Below, piece by piece: positions 26,589 through 36,062 of a stretch of DNA of 64,000 nucleotides. Under the pieces are notes generated by a model. That model did no database searches. It was not told where the DNA came from and worked only from the letters and a program-made list of their open reading frames with translations. Numbering within the stretch: position 1 is the stretch's first letter; each line of letters starts with the position of its first letter. Source of the DNA: Achromobacter xylosoxidans (lineage in GTDB: Bacteria > Pseudomonadota > Gammaproteobacteria > Burkholderiales > Burkholderiaceae_B); assembly GCF_014490035.1 (NCBI RefSeq), contig NZ_CP061008.1, positions 6,262,001 to 6,326,000 on the forward strand. Reading direction: 5' to 3'. The translations under genes were made by a program, and so were the position numbers.

Positions 26589-27403
26589 TGCAGCACCTTG
26601 TGTTTGGCTAAGGGAATTTGCTTGCGAACTTGATTGATCAGCCCTGTATCCAGGCGCGCGGTGACGAAGCCGTCGCCGTCGGAGCATTTGGCAATCACGT
26701 GGCCCCAGGGATCGACGATCATCGAGTGGCCGTAGGTGTATCGCGTCTCGCCATTCTGGGTGAACGGGCCGTGCGAGCCGCAGGCCACGACATAGGACTG
26801 CGTCTCGATGGCGCGGGCGCGGCATAGCACTTCCCAGTGATCTTTGCCGGTTTGCAATGTGAATGCCGCAGGCAAAACAATGACATTGGCGCCCATGCCG
26901 GCTAAGCGTTGGAACAGCTCCGGAAACCGCAGGTCATAGCAAATCGCAAGGCCCAGGCGGAAGTCACCTACGTCTACCGTGCTGACTTCCGAGCCTGCCG
27001 CGACGGCGTCAGATTCTCCATACCGAAGGCCGTCGGGCGTGAAGATGTCGAACATGTGAATCTTGCGATAGCGCGCGATTTCTTTGCCGTGCGGGTCGAA
27101 GACCACGGTTGTGTTGTACACGCGGTCTTCTCCGGGAACTTTTTCATAGAAGCTGCCCGAATGCACGTAGATGCCGTATTCGGTGGCCATGCGTGCGCAC
27201 AGCCGGTAGGCGGGACCATCGGCGTGCGCTTCGCCAGCCGCGACCTTGTCGGCTACGCTGCCGCCTGCCCAGTCAAAGTGTTCGGGAAAGACGACCATGT
27301 CCGGCGCGTCTTGCATGACGGCGGCACGCGTCAGCCGCTCCGCCAGGGCAAGGTTGGCCGCCTTGTCGGAAACGGAGTTCATCTGGATTACGGATATTTT
27401 CAT
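26585..27403 (-). CDS. Carbon-nitrogen hydrolase (nitrilase superfamily)
   Basis: The 272-aa product has the nitrilase catalytic triad: Glu in VVFPEHFDW (about 41), Lys in RYRKIHMFD (about 116), and Cys in AICYDLRFPEL (about 154). The length fits the omega-amidase/Nit family, which hydrolyses amides such as alpha-ketoglutaramate or deaminated glutathione. It sits between a LysR gene upstream (13 bp away) and the RraA-like gene (4-bp overlap), so it is part of one operon. Which amide is cleaved cannot be told from sequence. Confidence 0.82.
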   Translation of the reverse strand: MKISVIQMNSVSDKAANLALAERLTRAAVMQDAPDMVVFPEHFDWAGGSVADKVAAGEAHADGPAYRLCARMATEYGIYVHSGSFYEKVPGEDRVYNTTVVFDPHGKEIARYRKIHMFDIFTPDGLRYGESDAVAAGSEVSTVDVGDFRLGLAICYDLRFPELFQRLAGMGANVIVLPAAFTLQTGKDHWEVLCRARAIETQSYVVACGSHGPFTQNGETRYTYGHSMIVDPWGHVIAKCSDGDGFVTARLDTGLINQVRKQIPLAKHKVLQ

Positions 27404-27415
27404 TAGAGGTTCTCT

Positions 27416-28333
27416 TTATTGCCACGCGATCCGCTTGTCGACGGATTCGCAAAAAGTTGCCGCGACGTCGCGCGCCAGGGCGGCGACTGCTCTGGCTAGG
27501 CCTTGGCCTTGATCGCGCAGGAAGACGGCCTGGTAGTTCACCGAAACGAAGGGGTGTTTTAGTTTGATCGGGACAAGGTCGCCCGTCGCAAGCTCTCGCA
27601 GGACGATGGCTTCCGGGACCGCTGCCACACCGATTCCCGAGGTGGCAAGCTGCAGATTGGTCGGAACGGCTTGAGAGACATGAATGATCTGAGGCCGGAT
27701 GCCGCAGCCTTCAAAGTATCTGTCGAGCCGAGCCTGGGATCGGGTGCCGGGCGGATATCCGATGATGGGATATCTGGCGAGGTCCTCTGGCATGGCGTCG
27801 ATTAAGTCGATGCCGAGCTTCGGACTGGCTACGAAGATCATCGCGAAGGAACACAGCGGTACCAATTCGAAACGCTCATGCACGGCTTCATTGTCCGCGC
27901 CCAGCACGAGATCGACGCGCCCGATCTCCAGTTCCTTCAGCAATTTTTCGGTCAATTCGGTTTTGAGACTGATCGAGATGCCGGGGTAGTCTCTACGCAA
28001 CGTGTCGACGAGACCGGGAAGAATGGTCGGGATCAAGGTGCTCGTCATGCCGATACGCAACGAGCCGGACAGTTTGCTCGAGTCCAGCATGGAAGCGCGC
28101 AGCGATTGGTGAGCGCTGACAATGCGCTGGGCATGTTCCAGGAACGTGATCCCTGCGGAGGTCGGTTCGAAGCCGTCGCCTCCGCGAGTGAAAAGGCAAG
28201 CGCCAAGATCCTGCTCGAGGTTGGCGATTCGGCTGGAGACAGCGGCCTGGGTCAAGCAGAGCTTTTCCGCAGTCGCTTTGATGCTCTTTAGCTTCGCCAG
28301 CCAAAGTGCCGTTTCAAGAAATCGAATATTCAT
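27416..28333 (-). CDS. LysR-family regulator inside the catabolic operon
   Basis: The 305-aa product has an N-terminal LysR helix-turn-helix (residues 16-37: SIKATAEKLCLTQAAVSSRI, then ANLEQDLG) and a C-terminal periplasmic-binding-like effector domain (SGSLRIGMTSTLIPTILPG onward). It overlaps the upstream dioxygenase gene by 20 bp and runs in the same direction, unlike the usual divergent LysR arrangement, so it is transcribed as part of the operon it probably controls. The effector may be a pathway intermediate. Confidence 0.85.
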   Translation of the reverse strand: MNIRFLETALWLAKLKSIKATAEKLCLTQAAVSSRIANLEQDLGACLFTRGGDGFEPTSAGITFLEHAQRIVSAHQSLRASMLDSSKLSGSLRIGMTSTLIPTILPGLVDTLRRDYPGISISLKTELTEKLLKELEIGRVDLVLGADNEAVHERFELVPLCSFAMIFVASPKLGIDLIDAMPEDLARYPIIGYPPGTRSQARLDRYFEGCGIRPQIIHVSQAVPTNLQLATSGIGVAAVPEAIVLRELATGDLVPIKLKHPFVSVNYQAVFLRDQGQGLARAVAALARDVAATFCESVDKRIAWQ

Positions 28334-29237
28334 TTAGCATCGCCGACGATATGCCTGCGCTCGACCGTGCCATGATGGGCAGTTCGCCCTCCAGCGTGGT
28401 TCTGTGCATGGTCCTGACGTACTTCGTGTCGTCGAAGCCGGTCGCGCAGTGTTGGGTGCAGCGATTATCCCAAAGCACGGCGTCGCCGATGTTCCATTTA
28501 TGCGTGTAAATGAACTGAGGTTGTCTGGCGAAGTCCTGGAGGAATTTGACCAATGCCTGCCCTTCGTCCTCAGGTAACCCTTCTACATCGCAGGCCCAGC
28601 GGCCGATGTAGAGCGAGGTGCGGCCGCTGACCGGGTGCTTGCGCGCCAACGGATGGTAGACATCCGGACGGGCGAGTTTCTCTTCGTCAGTGAGCGGCGC
28701 CATCAAGGGATAGTGGGTAGCGTGTAAATCGATGCGGCTATAACGCGCGCGCCGTCCGGCGATGAGTGTCTTGATACGCTGGGGCAGTGCTTCGTACGCG
28801 GCATACATATCGACGAACAGCGTGTCGCCGCGCTCGGGCGGAACCTGCCGTGCGTAGAGAAAAGAGCCGGTATTGGGGATGGCTTTGTCTTCGCCGTCCG
28901 TGTGAAAGCCTTCGCCGGCGCGGCGCAGGCCGGCGTCGCCTTCCGCATTGCCCGCAACCGGCTTGGATGGATCGGCTTTGCTGGCGTTCGAGACGACGAA
29001 CACCTCCGGATAACCATCCAGATTAAATTTCAGGGGCGTCATGATATGCAGCTCGCCAAGACGCCGGCTGAATGCGATATGTTCGGCGGGCGTCATGTCC
29101 ACGCCTCGGAAACATAAAATCGAATGATCCGTCCAGGCACGCACGAGCTCATTCAGCTCATCGTCCGTCATTTTCAAGCCGGCCGGGCAGTCCGTGACCT
29201 CCGCGCCAAACCCTGTGCTATTGGGTGTTATCTTCAC
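28314..29237 (-). CDS. TauD/TfdA-type alpha-ketoglutarate dioxygenase
   Basis: The 307-aa product starts at GTG 29237 with a strong GGAGG 7 nt upstream. The family signature is seen as the Fe(II) ligands His/Asp in GFHTDGED (about 113), a distal His in the WDNRCTQHCATG segment (about 266) and the 2-oxoglutarate-binding Arg in MHRTTL near the C-terminus. Relatives hydroxylate taurine, alkylsulfonates or aryloxyalkanoates such as 2,4-D to start their breakdown. As first gene of the operon it probably begins the pathway. The substrate is unknown. Confidence 0.82.
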   Translation of the reverse strand: MKITPNSTGFGAEVTDCPAGLKMTDDELNELVRAWTDHSILCFRGVDMTPAEHIAFSRRLGELHIMTPLKFNLDGYPEVFVVSNASKADPSKPVAGNAEGDAGLRRAGEGFHTDGEDKAIPNTGSFLYARQVPPERGDTLFVDMYAAYEALPQRIKTLIAGRRARYSRIDLHATHYPLMAPLTDEEKLARPDVYHPLARKHPVSGRTSLYIGRWACDVEGLPEDEGQALVKFLQDFARQPQFIYTHKWNIGDAVLWDNRCTQHCATGFDDTKYVRTMHRTTLEGELPIMARSSAGISSAMLNEYSIS

Positions 29238-29490
29238 GATCGAGCCTCCAGATAAGTGAGGACGATGATGAGATAAGCGGGATACCCTGACAACATTAAA
29301 ATTTTTGGGTTCGGCTTAACTTTTTTTGTAGAGCAATCACCCGCGCATGCCTGGTGGCTGTAGCAGTATGCTGACCAAACCGTGTGGGACATGATTCGCA
29401 GCGAATTCCAGGCGACACCACATACCATCGGGCAGCACCATGGCGCGTGTGAGTCGCTTGCAAAGCAGCTCATCACTTCTTTACCGAGCC

Positions 29491-30372
29491 ATGCGGCCAA
29501 TGCTATGTCTCCACTGCTTCAAGGAGCCCATCCATGAACACGGTTGTTGCGTCGCATGCTATTCCGTCTTGGCTTGGGAACCAGTGGGGGGATCTGGTGA
29601 GCGATTGAATGTAGGAGCTCTCGTCCAGTACGATGGAACAGTGTTGGCCCGACCGCTGATTCGTGAGGAAGTACTGCGCTGCATGTACGGATCAGCAGGC
29701 GAGGGCGCATTCCAGATGATTCTCACTACGCTTAAAGCTGTTGAGGGGGTGGCGAAGCAATTCGGTTTTGCGGCGGCTCGTGAGTCTGTGCCTCTCGCTT
29801 CGTTCAGCTTCACCGAGGCTCGTGTGACGCGGGCAGACGATGAGCATGATCTGCTAAGACAGATCGTGCTTATGCATTTCAGCCTCAGTGTGATCGCAGA
29901 GGAGCCTGGGGCGTCTGCCGATGACTCACCTACTCCCGAGCGCGAGGTTAATCAACAGTGGACCACCAAGATCAAAGAGGCCATTCAGGTGCAGCGTCCA
30001 GATCTCCAGGTGTGCTTCAACCGGGAGCTCGTTCTTGTGGATGGCAGTGCGCCGGTGAAGTTTCCGATTCTCACGCCACGACTGGTCGCGCAGTTTGGCC
30101 TTTTGAAGGAAAACTCACAAAGCCAGGGTATGGAAGATGCACGAGTCAAGATGTGGAAGTTGTCGCTCGCTCGCGACAGGAATTCGGATCTTTCCGCGGC
30201 GATGGTGGTGGGGATGCCACCACTTGACAGTGTGACGCTGAGTGATCGTGTTCGGGATCGCTTTGTTACCAACATCGGTGATCTTACTCGCGAAGCCGAG
30301 AAGTACAATGTTGGCTTGCAAACTGCTCAGTCCGTTGCTGAGGCAGCGGCGTATGTGATCGAGTTAGCCTGA
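29491..30372 (+). CDS. Zinc-ribbon protein of unknown function
   Basis: About 293 aa. The start at ATG 29491 (or 29500) places a probable zinc ribbon at the very N-terminus (CLHC then CCVAC, two Cys pairs about 12 residues apart). The rest is soluble, with a mixed region (residues 90-180) and a helical C-terminal part (EAEKYNVGLQTAQSVAEAAA). No known family is recognised. It is oriented away from the catabolic operon and has no partner gene. Base composition is lower in GC than its neighbours, suggesting a separate origin. Confidence 0.5.
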   Translation: MRPMLCLHCFKEPIHEHGCCVACYSVLAWEPVGGSGERLNVGALVQYDGTVLARPLIREEVLRCMYGSAGEGAFQMILTTLKAVEGVAKQFGFAAARESVPLASFSFTEARVTRADDEHDLLRQIVLMHFSLSVIAEEPGASADDSPTPEREVNQQWTTKIKEAIQVQRPDLQVCFNRELVLVDGSAPVKFPILTPRLVAQFGLLKENSQSQGMEDARVKMWKLSLARDRNSDLSAAMVVGMPPLDSVTLSDRVRDRFVTNIGDLTREAEKYNVGLQTAQSVAEAAAYVIELA

Positions 30373-30460
30373 GCCACGACCTTCAGGAAAGATGCGGAGT
30401 CGTTTTGTCACAGTAGGAAAATCTAAAAAATTGGGACAAAACGACCAAAAGCGTCCGATT

Positions 30461-31469
30461 TCAGGTTTTCAAGGCATTGATTTTGAAAGTTGCGAATCTA
30501 AGTTGAAATGGGATCCTACAGGTGGTGCTGTTGTCGCCCAGTTGCCCGTAATTATTAAGGCCCCAGCACTTAAGACCGCCAGTTGTTGTGATTGCGCAGG
30601 TGTGGTTTCTGTCTGCCGACACACTCGCCACTCCGGAAGCCAAGCCTGATACATCCACAGGGGTAACGCGGTTAGTCGTGCTTGTGTCGCCCAACTGACC
30701 ACTGGTGTTGATTCCCCAGCACTTAAGGTTCCCTGCTTCGGTGACTGCGCAGGTGTGGTTTTCGCCGGCTGACACACCTACGACCCCGGACACCAAGCCA
30801 AATACATCCACAGGAACTAGGCGGTCGGTCGTACTTGTGTCGCCAAGCTGCCCGTAATTGTTACGGCCCCAGCACTTAAGTCCACCCGCGGTGGTGATCG
30901 CGCAGGTATGGTTGCCGCCTACGTCAAGCTTGCTGACATTGAACACCTCACCGCCCACTTCGATGGTATATACCGCCTGACCATCCGAGCCCTTGTAGCT
31001 GGCCAGCACGGTGAAGCTGGCCGGCGAGGTCGTCTTGGTGGTTGGCGTGCCGGCCACCTCCCCTGTGGTTGCGTCCAGCGAGAGGCCCGCAGGCAGGGTG
31101 CCTTCCGCCAAGCTCCAGCGTGTCGCCGCGGCGTCGAATGCTGCATCACCAGCCGAGGATAGGTAGGATTGCAGGCTCGTGCTGTACGCCGTATTGACCG
31201 TTGCCTTGGGCAACGTGGAGCCAGCCAGGGTCACGACAATATTGGCCGCAACGTCAAAGCTGTAGACCGCTTGCCCGTCCTTTGCCTTATAGGTCACCTG
31301 CACGGTGAAGCTTGCGGGGGCAGTGGTGGCTGCGGTAGGCGTTCCGGCCACCACGCCCGTGACGGCGTCGAGCGACAAGCCAGCAGGGAGTCCACCCTCT
31401 ACGACGCTCCAGCGCGCAGAGTTGATGTCATAGGCCGGGTCGCCTGTGACATGCAAGTACGGTCGAAGG
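30461..31469 (-). pseudogene. RCC1-repeat / Ig-like surface protein fragment
   Basis: The frame carries two cadherin/Ig-like repeats (GLPAGLSLDAVTGVVAGTPT type, repeated as TLPAGLSLDATTGEVAGTPT), then three RCC1-type blades (NHTCAITTAGGLKCWGRNNY, NHTCAVTEAGNLKCWG, NHTCAITTTGGLKCWG). The coding frame runs without a break into the IS21 terminus at 31470, so the N-terminus has been cut off by that insertion. The C-terminus ends abruptly about 20 residues after the third blade in non-homologous sequence. The parent would be a large secreted or surface protein. Confidence 0.75.
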
Positions 31470-31523
31470 TGTTGGTTTGCACTGAAAACTGACCCAGCGT
31501 TTGCATCGAAAACTGACCCAGCC

Positions 31524-32315
31524 CTAATTTGATTGGGTCAGGGTTGCCACAGATTTGGCTGTTTTACGCTCCTTTTTGGGCTGCGTGCTGCTGTTTTTGA
31601 ATCGGTAGCTGTCGTTGCCGGTCTCGACGATGTGGCAGTGGTGGGTGAGTCGGTCGAGCAACGCAGTCGTCATTTTTGCGTCCCCAAATATGTTTGCCCA
31701 TTCAGCGAAGCTGAGATTGGTGGTGATGATGAGGCTTGTGTGCTCGTAGAGCTTGCTGATGAGGTGAAACAGCAGCGCACCGCCGGCTTGGCTGAATGGC
31801 AGATACCCGAGTTCGTCGAGAATCACGACGTGCGAGTGCATGAGCCGGTGGGCGAGGTGTCCAGCTTTGCCGGCCTGCTTCTCGAGCTCCAACGTGTTCA
31901 CCAACTCGATCGTGGAGAAGAAGCGAACTCGGCGACGCAGGTGTTCGATGGCGTGAACCGCGAAGGCCGTCGCCAGATGCGTCTTGCCGGTGCCAGGGCC
32001 GCCAACTAGTACGACATTGTGAGCGGGTTCGATGAACTCGCCGCGGTGCAGTTGCCGAACGAGGGCTTCGTTGACCTCGCTGCATCCGAAGTCAAAGCCT
32101 TGTAAGTCTCGATATGCTGGGAACTTGGCCACCTTCATCTGATAGGCAATAGATCGCACCTCTCGCTCAGTAAGCTCGGCCCGTAGAAGCTGGCTCAAGA
32201 TGGGAGAGCAGCTCTGGTATGCCGGAGAGTCTTGCTGCACGAGGTCGGTGAGCGCTTGAGCCATACCGTGCAGCTTGAGCGCCTTCAAGCGCTCGATCAT
32301 GAGTTCATGCTGCAT
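31524..32315 (-). CDS. istB: IS21 helper ATPase IstB
   Basis: The 263-aa product is the AAA+ helper of IS21 transposition: Walker [12 protein letters not shown] (about 105-115), Walker [13 protein letters not shown] (about 167-178), and the sensor region [10 protein letters not shown] (about 198). It remodels target DNA and regulates the IstA transposase. The start at ATG 32315 overlaps the end of istA by 11 bp, the normal arrangement for the family. Length is typical, and no damage is seen. Confidence 0.92.
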   Translation of the reverse strand: MQHELMIERLKALKLHGMAQALTDLVQQDSPAYQSCSPILSQLLRAELTEREVRSIAYQMKVAKFPAYRDLQGFDFGCSEVNEALVRQLHRGEFIEPAHNVVLVGGPGTGKTHLATAFAVHAIEHLRRRVRFFSTIELVNTLELEKQAGKAGHLAHRLMHSHVVILDELGYLPFSQAGGALLFHLISKLYEHTSLIITTNLSFAEWANIFGDAKMTTALLDRLTHHCHIVETGNDSYRFKNSSTQPKKERKTAKSVATLTQSN

Positions 32316-33831
32316 GACGTGGCTCCTGAGTGCGGAGGGTGTCGTAGCGGCCGACGTTCGCCTCGGGTTCGACTGTGAGCGAGAGCGCTTGGGGCGCCGT
32401 CAGCGGCGGTAGCGGTGTGCCGTCGAGCAGTCGGCTCAAGATGTTGAGAATGGTTTGCTTCGATGGCGTACCGGCCTCCAGCGCTAAGGTCACTGCGGCG
32501 AGGACCAGTTGCTCGTCATGCAACAAGACCAACGACAGGATCTCCACCATCTCTCTATCCCCGCCAGCGTGAGGCAGAAGCCGTGCCTGAAGCTGGGGAA
32601 ATGCTTCCGGCAACGCGGTGAACGGCGCCCCATTGCGCAGCGCGCCAGGCTTGCGTTGCAGCACGGCGAGATAATGCCGCCAGTCGTAGAAAGTGGCACC
32701 ACGGTCATGGCGCCGGTTGATGTGGCGAGGATGCTGCGCAATGACGTGACCTTCGGCGACGACAACGAGGCGATCCGCATAGACCCGCAAACTTACGGGC
32801 AGGTTGGCGTAGGACGCGGGGACGCTATAGCGGTCACGCTCGAAGGCGATCAAGCATGTGGGGGAAACGCGCTTGGTGTGTTCCACAAAGCCGTCGAACG
32901 GCTGGCCAACAGGCATCAGAAATGGGCGTTCCTCGGACCATATCTGCCAGATGCTCTGGTCACATGCCGGATGGCGTATCTGTTGCCACAGCCTGACGCA
33001 CTCGTCGGCCAACCAGTCGTTAAGCGCTTCCAAGCTCGAAAAGTGGGGCAGGCGTTGCCAGATCCGCCTCCGGCTATCCTGCACGTTCTTCTCGATCTGT
33101 CCCTTCTCCCAGCCTGACGCGGGGTTGCAGAACTGCGCATCAAACAAATAGTGGCTGACCATGCTGGAGAATCTGGCGTTGACCTCGCGCGACTTGCCGC
33201 GGCCGACCCTATCCACAGCGGTCTTCATGTTGTCGTAGATACCTCGACGCGGGATGCCTCCCCACGCCACAAAAGCGTGATGGTGCGCATCGAACAGCAT
33301 CTCATGCGTCTGGAGCCAGTAGGCGCGCAGGAAGAAGGCGCGACTGTGGCAAAGCTTGAACTGCGCGATCTGGAGCTTGGTGCGCTCGCTGTTGATCACC
33401 GCACTGTCCTCGCTCCAGTCAAACTGAAAGGCGTCGCCTGGTGCGAACGTCAATGGCACGAACGTGCCCCGTCCTGAAGTCTGAGATCGTTCCTGTTGTT
33501 CCTGTCGCCATCGTCGCGCGAAAGCGGCAACACGGTCGTAAGAGCCCGTGTAGCCTAGAGCGCAGAGATCCTGGTGCAGCTGCAATAGCGAGCGTCGCTG
33601 CTTGCGTGTGCGGTTGGCCTCGGCCTTGAGCCATGCCGAGAGCTTCTCCGCATAGCCGTCTAGAACGGTAGGCCCAGCCGCACGGCTGTAGGTTGGTTCA
33701 ATGGTGCCCGAGCGCAGATAGCGTCGCACCGTGTTGCGCGATATGCCAAGTCGCTTGGCAATCTCTCGTAAAGAGACATGATCACGCAAGTGCCAACGGC
33801 GAATAATGCTGAGAAGAGCCACGTCGATCAC
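32305..33831 (-). CDS. istA: IS21 transposase IstA
   Basis: About 508 aa from GTG 33831 (AGGAG 7 nt upstream; a GTG at 33846 would add five residues). The N-terminal helix-turn-helix ([20 protein letters not shown]) recognises the terminal repeats. The DDE integrase core follows, with the first Asp in FQFDWSEDS (about 140), the second Asp in GIYDNMKTA and Glu in [10 protein letters not shown] (about 240). The enzyme cuts and joins IS ends together with IstB. The frame is intact. Confidence 0.92.
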   Translation of the reverse strand: MIDVALLSIIRRWHLRDHVSLREIAKRLGISRNTVRRYLRSGTIEPTYSRAAGPTVLDGYAEKLSAWLKAEANRTRKQRRSLLQLHQDLCALGYTGSYDRVAAFARRWRQEQQERSQTSGRGTFVPLTFAPGDAFQFDWSEDSAVINSERTKLQIAQFKLCHSRAFFLRAYWLQTHEMLFDAHHHAFVAWGGIPRRGIYDNMKTAVDRVGRGKSREVNARFSSMVSHYLFDAQFCNPASGWEKGQIEKNVQDSRRRIWQRLPHFSSLEALNDWLADECVRLWQQIRHPACDQSIWQIWSEERPFLMPVGQPFDGFVEHTKRVSPTCLIAFERDRYSVPASYANLPVSLRVYADRLVVVAEGHVIAQHPRHINRRHDRGATFYDWRHYLAVLQRKPGALRNGAPFTALPEAFPQLQARLLPHAGGDREMVEILSLVLLHDEQLVLAAVTLALEAGTPSKQTILNILSRLLDGTPLPPLTAPQALSLTVEPEANVGRYDTLRTQEPRHAA

Positions 33832-33936
33832 TCCTGTCTCCTGCACGGGTACCGAGCAGGATAGTGTTCACGAGGTGGGTCAGAATTAGATGCAAATCAA
33901 ACGTAAAAGTGGGTCAACTCTGCCTGCAAATCAACA

Positions 33937-35022
33937 AACACCAGCAGCATTGAAGTTTTTACGTCGAACGAAGGTATTGAGCATAGGCGCATCGAGGAAA
34001 TCGCGAGCGATCGGCTAAAGGTACCTCGCACTACGAAACCTTATCGCGTCCTGTACGAGGGCAGCCTATCGTCGTGGTCCCTCTCAGATCCCGAAGAATA
34101 TCTCGCTGGAGTGGATATTGAGCTTCCCGAAGGGTGCCTGACTCGCCACGAAGTCTTCAAATTCGTTGATGGCGGCCTGACGGTCCATGTGCCTGCTCTA
34201 GTGCTGATGCAGGCATTCTTTAAACCCAGCCCGATATTGTTTCCGGCGGCTTTCAAGATAGCAGGCCCGGATCTCCTCGCTTATGTCGACTATGCGCAAG
34301 CGACGCCCGTTGTCGTCATCGATAATCTCGCTTACATCCGACATACTCGTCGTTGCAGGGAGAACACAGCACCCAATAAGCCCCTGGAGTGGCTGCATCT
34401 CTCCAAGTCAGCCAAGCATGCGATGCACAGCGTCTATCTGGGCGCATCAAACGGGACCCTGCGGATGTCTCTTCCTCTTGGTGACTTTCGAATTGCATTG
34501 CATGGGCCTAGGGTTGGCAATCAGGTTTTTGCGACTACTGCGACGCTGATAGCGATGACCATACCAGCAGAGGACAGCGTCACGGGAACGAGTGAAACGA
34601 TGATTTTTCACTCGATGGCGGACCCTCAGCGAAAATCTAAGGCGTCCGCTGGAGGAATCAATATCCCGTTGCATTCGGATGGAACATCATTGGTTACCGA
34701 CCAGGAATGGCAGCTGATCGAGCCAATCCTGATGCCAAAATTCAACGCACAGAAGATCATTCACTCCCGCAGGCACTTGTTGGACGCCATCCTCCTGAAA
34801 CTATCCTCGGGTATATGGTGGGCTAAGGTGCCGACCAAAGGCTTCAGCATTAACGACCTGAGCTGGACGTTTCGACGCTGGAAGACTGAAGATCTCTTTG
34901 ATCAGGTGCTGGAGGTGTTGAGGGCCGAAAGGCCGGACGGTTCACAGGTTCAGTCCATCACCCGAATAGGAAACAAGCCGGTTATGGCTAGCGAATCACT
35001 GGGGCAGGCTTCCACACGTTAA
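33937..35022 (+). pseudogene. Gene decapitated by IS21, with an IS5-transposase-like C-terminal domain
   Basis: The reading frame is open from the IS21 boundary at 33937 to 35022 (361 codons), so the original start has been lost; an internal ATG at 34111 would give 303 aa. The first 220 residues (SLSDPEEYLAGVDIELPEG onward) are not recognised. Residues from about 255 (DGTSLVTDQEWQLIEPILMP, then RRHLLDAILLKLSSG and RRWKTEDLFDQVLEVL) resemble the DUF4096 N-terminal domain of IS5/IS4-type transposases. This fusion may be a transposition regulator. A terminator follows at 35104. Confidence 0.55.
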
Positions 35023-35103
35023 CGGCCAGTTGGACGACAACAGCACGTCCAACCGCCTGGGCCCCGTCGACGTGCGAGGCTTCCAGTAAGCATCGGGACC
35101 CAG

Positions 35104-35133
35104 GCCCGAAGCATTCGCTTCGGGCTTTTCTTT
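35104..35133 (+). terminator. Rho-independent terminator
   Basis: GCCCGAAGC-ATTC-GCTTCGGGC forms a perfect 9-bp stem followed by TTTTCTTT, about 80 bp after the stop of the truncated gene. Confidence 0.85.
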
Positions 35134-35242
35134 GTCCACCCGGGCGACCACTCAGTCCACTTCAGATCCCGCCCCAGCCTGGAAACTGGAAGCTTTGGAC
35201 AGAACAACCAAGGGTGCCTAGACAGCGCAAACCTATCCCCGA

Positions 35243-35369
35243 TGTCTGAAAAACACTCGATTACCCAGCTATGCTGGGTAAAAATGTCTGAAAAGTAGTC
35301 GCTTACCGATTGTTTTGTCGGAAAACTAGTCGATTACTGCCTGTCATGTCTGAAAACTAGATGATTGCC
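35243..35369 (+). repeat. Four direct ~23-bp repeats (TGTCTGAAAA type)
   Basis: Copies start at 35243, 35285, 35316 and 35347 (spacings 42, 31 and 31 bp). They share TGTCTGAAAA, then TAGTCGATTACC with a few mismatches. The first pair is separated by a small hairpin (TTACCCAGC, then GCTGGGTAA). All copies point the same way. A cluster like this is usual for a transposon end with several transposase sites or for iterons. No inverted partner cluster was found in the window. Confidence 0.7.
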
Positions 35370-35389
35370 GCATTGCGATAGCCCATACG

Positions 35390-35971
35390 TTAAGGCATAA
35401 GCCCTCTGACCTTTTCTGTCGCGGACTTCAGGAATCGCGGCAGGTGCACGACGGCTTCCCATGAGCCATCGTTCTCAGCTCCGACCAAGAAGACAAAAGC
35501 ACCGGTCATCAGGAAATTCTTTCCATCCGCTCGACTTGCTCCACTCAAGACCATGTCGTAGTACGGAGCCGTCCAAACAGCCTGCAAATTCCCCTCGGCA
35601 GGGTCCTTCCATTGGATGCTCTCACCGTGCATGATGCAATTGCACGCTTGGCGAAGACCAAAGTTCAGAGAATCCTTGGGCGGGTTATTTGCATAAAAAC
35701 CAATGCTGTCTTCATCCGACAACGGATGCATTGCATGGTGTTTGCGCTCCTGCGGAGACATCGCACTCCACTCTCGATCTTGAATCCGTCGAATCGCCGC
35801 AGCAATGGAAACCAGAAGGTGCTCGGCCTCATTCCGAAAGAATTCATCGTGTAGCCCGCCCAGCCAGCCCACATCGTCGAAGCGAGTGCTATGTCTATTT
35901 GCTCCGAACTCCAGCATTAACGCGAGACGATAGACGTCTCTCAGAACCAGATTGTGATCGAACCAGTGCAT
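35390..35971 (-). CDS. Unknown protein between two repeat arrays
   Basis: A 193-aa soluble protein from ATG 35971. The N-terminal half is helical (HNLVLRDVYRLALMLEFGAN). A central segment (LNFGLRQACNCIMHGESIQW) resembles the kind of helical region seen in HEPN-like or MAE_28990-type proteins, but the RxxxxH ribonuclease motif is not evident, so the assignment is weak. The C-terminus is beta-rich. The gene is enclosed by the TGTC repeats on one side and the ACTTTAATGTCA repeats on the other, suggesting it is transposon cargo. Confidence 0.5.
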   Translation of the reverse strand: MHWFDHNLVLRDVYRLALMLEFGANRHSTRFDDVGWLGGLHDEFFRNEAEHLLVSIAAAIRRIQDREWSAMSPQERKHHAMHPLSDEDSIGFYANNPPKDSLNFGLRQACNCIMHGESIQWKDPAEGNLQAVWTAPYYDMVLSGASRADGKNFLMTGAFVFLVGAENDGSWEAVVHLPRFLKSATEKVRGLMP

Positions 35972-36062
35972 TCACATTCCCATGGAACAATAGAGCCATA
36001 CAGCTACATCGGTATCAGGCTCAATCTGCAAATCAACGCCATCGTCGGTGATTGAGCGGCAC

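Larger units (their letters stand above)
31470..33936 (-). mobile_element. Complete IS21-family insertion sequence (2467 bp)
   Basis: Ends are related imperfect inverted repeats: TGTTGGTTTGCA at 31470 and, on the minus strand, TGTTGATTTGCA from 33936. Each end carries two internal copies of a TTTGCA...CTGACCCA motif, the multiple terminal repeats typical of IS21. istA and istB overlap by 11 bp in between. Both genes look intact, so the element may be active. No direct target duplication is obvious, and the flanking genes do not match each other, so one flank has been rearranged. Confidence 0.88.

Noticed and set aside
35243..35369. Possible CRISPR array
   Set aside because: Only four repeats, spacing below normal (8-19 bp between copies), variable copies and no cas genes.
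36027..36042. Possible second IS21 end (CTGCAAATCAAC)
   Set aside because: Twelve bases match the IS21 end at 33936, but the flanking sequence does not follow the IS21 repeats; coincidence or a very short scar cannot be told apart.
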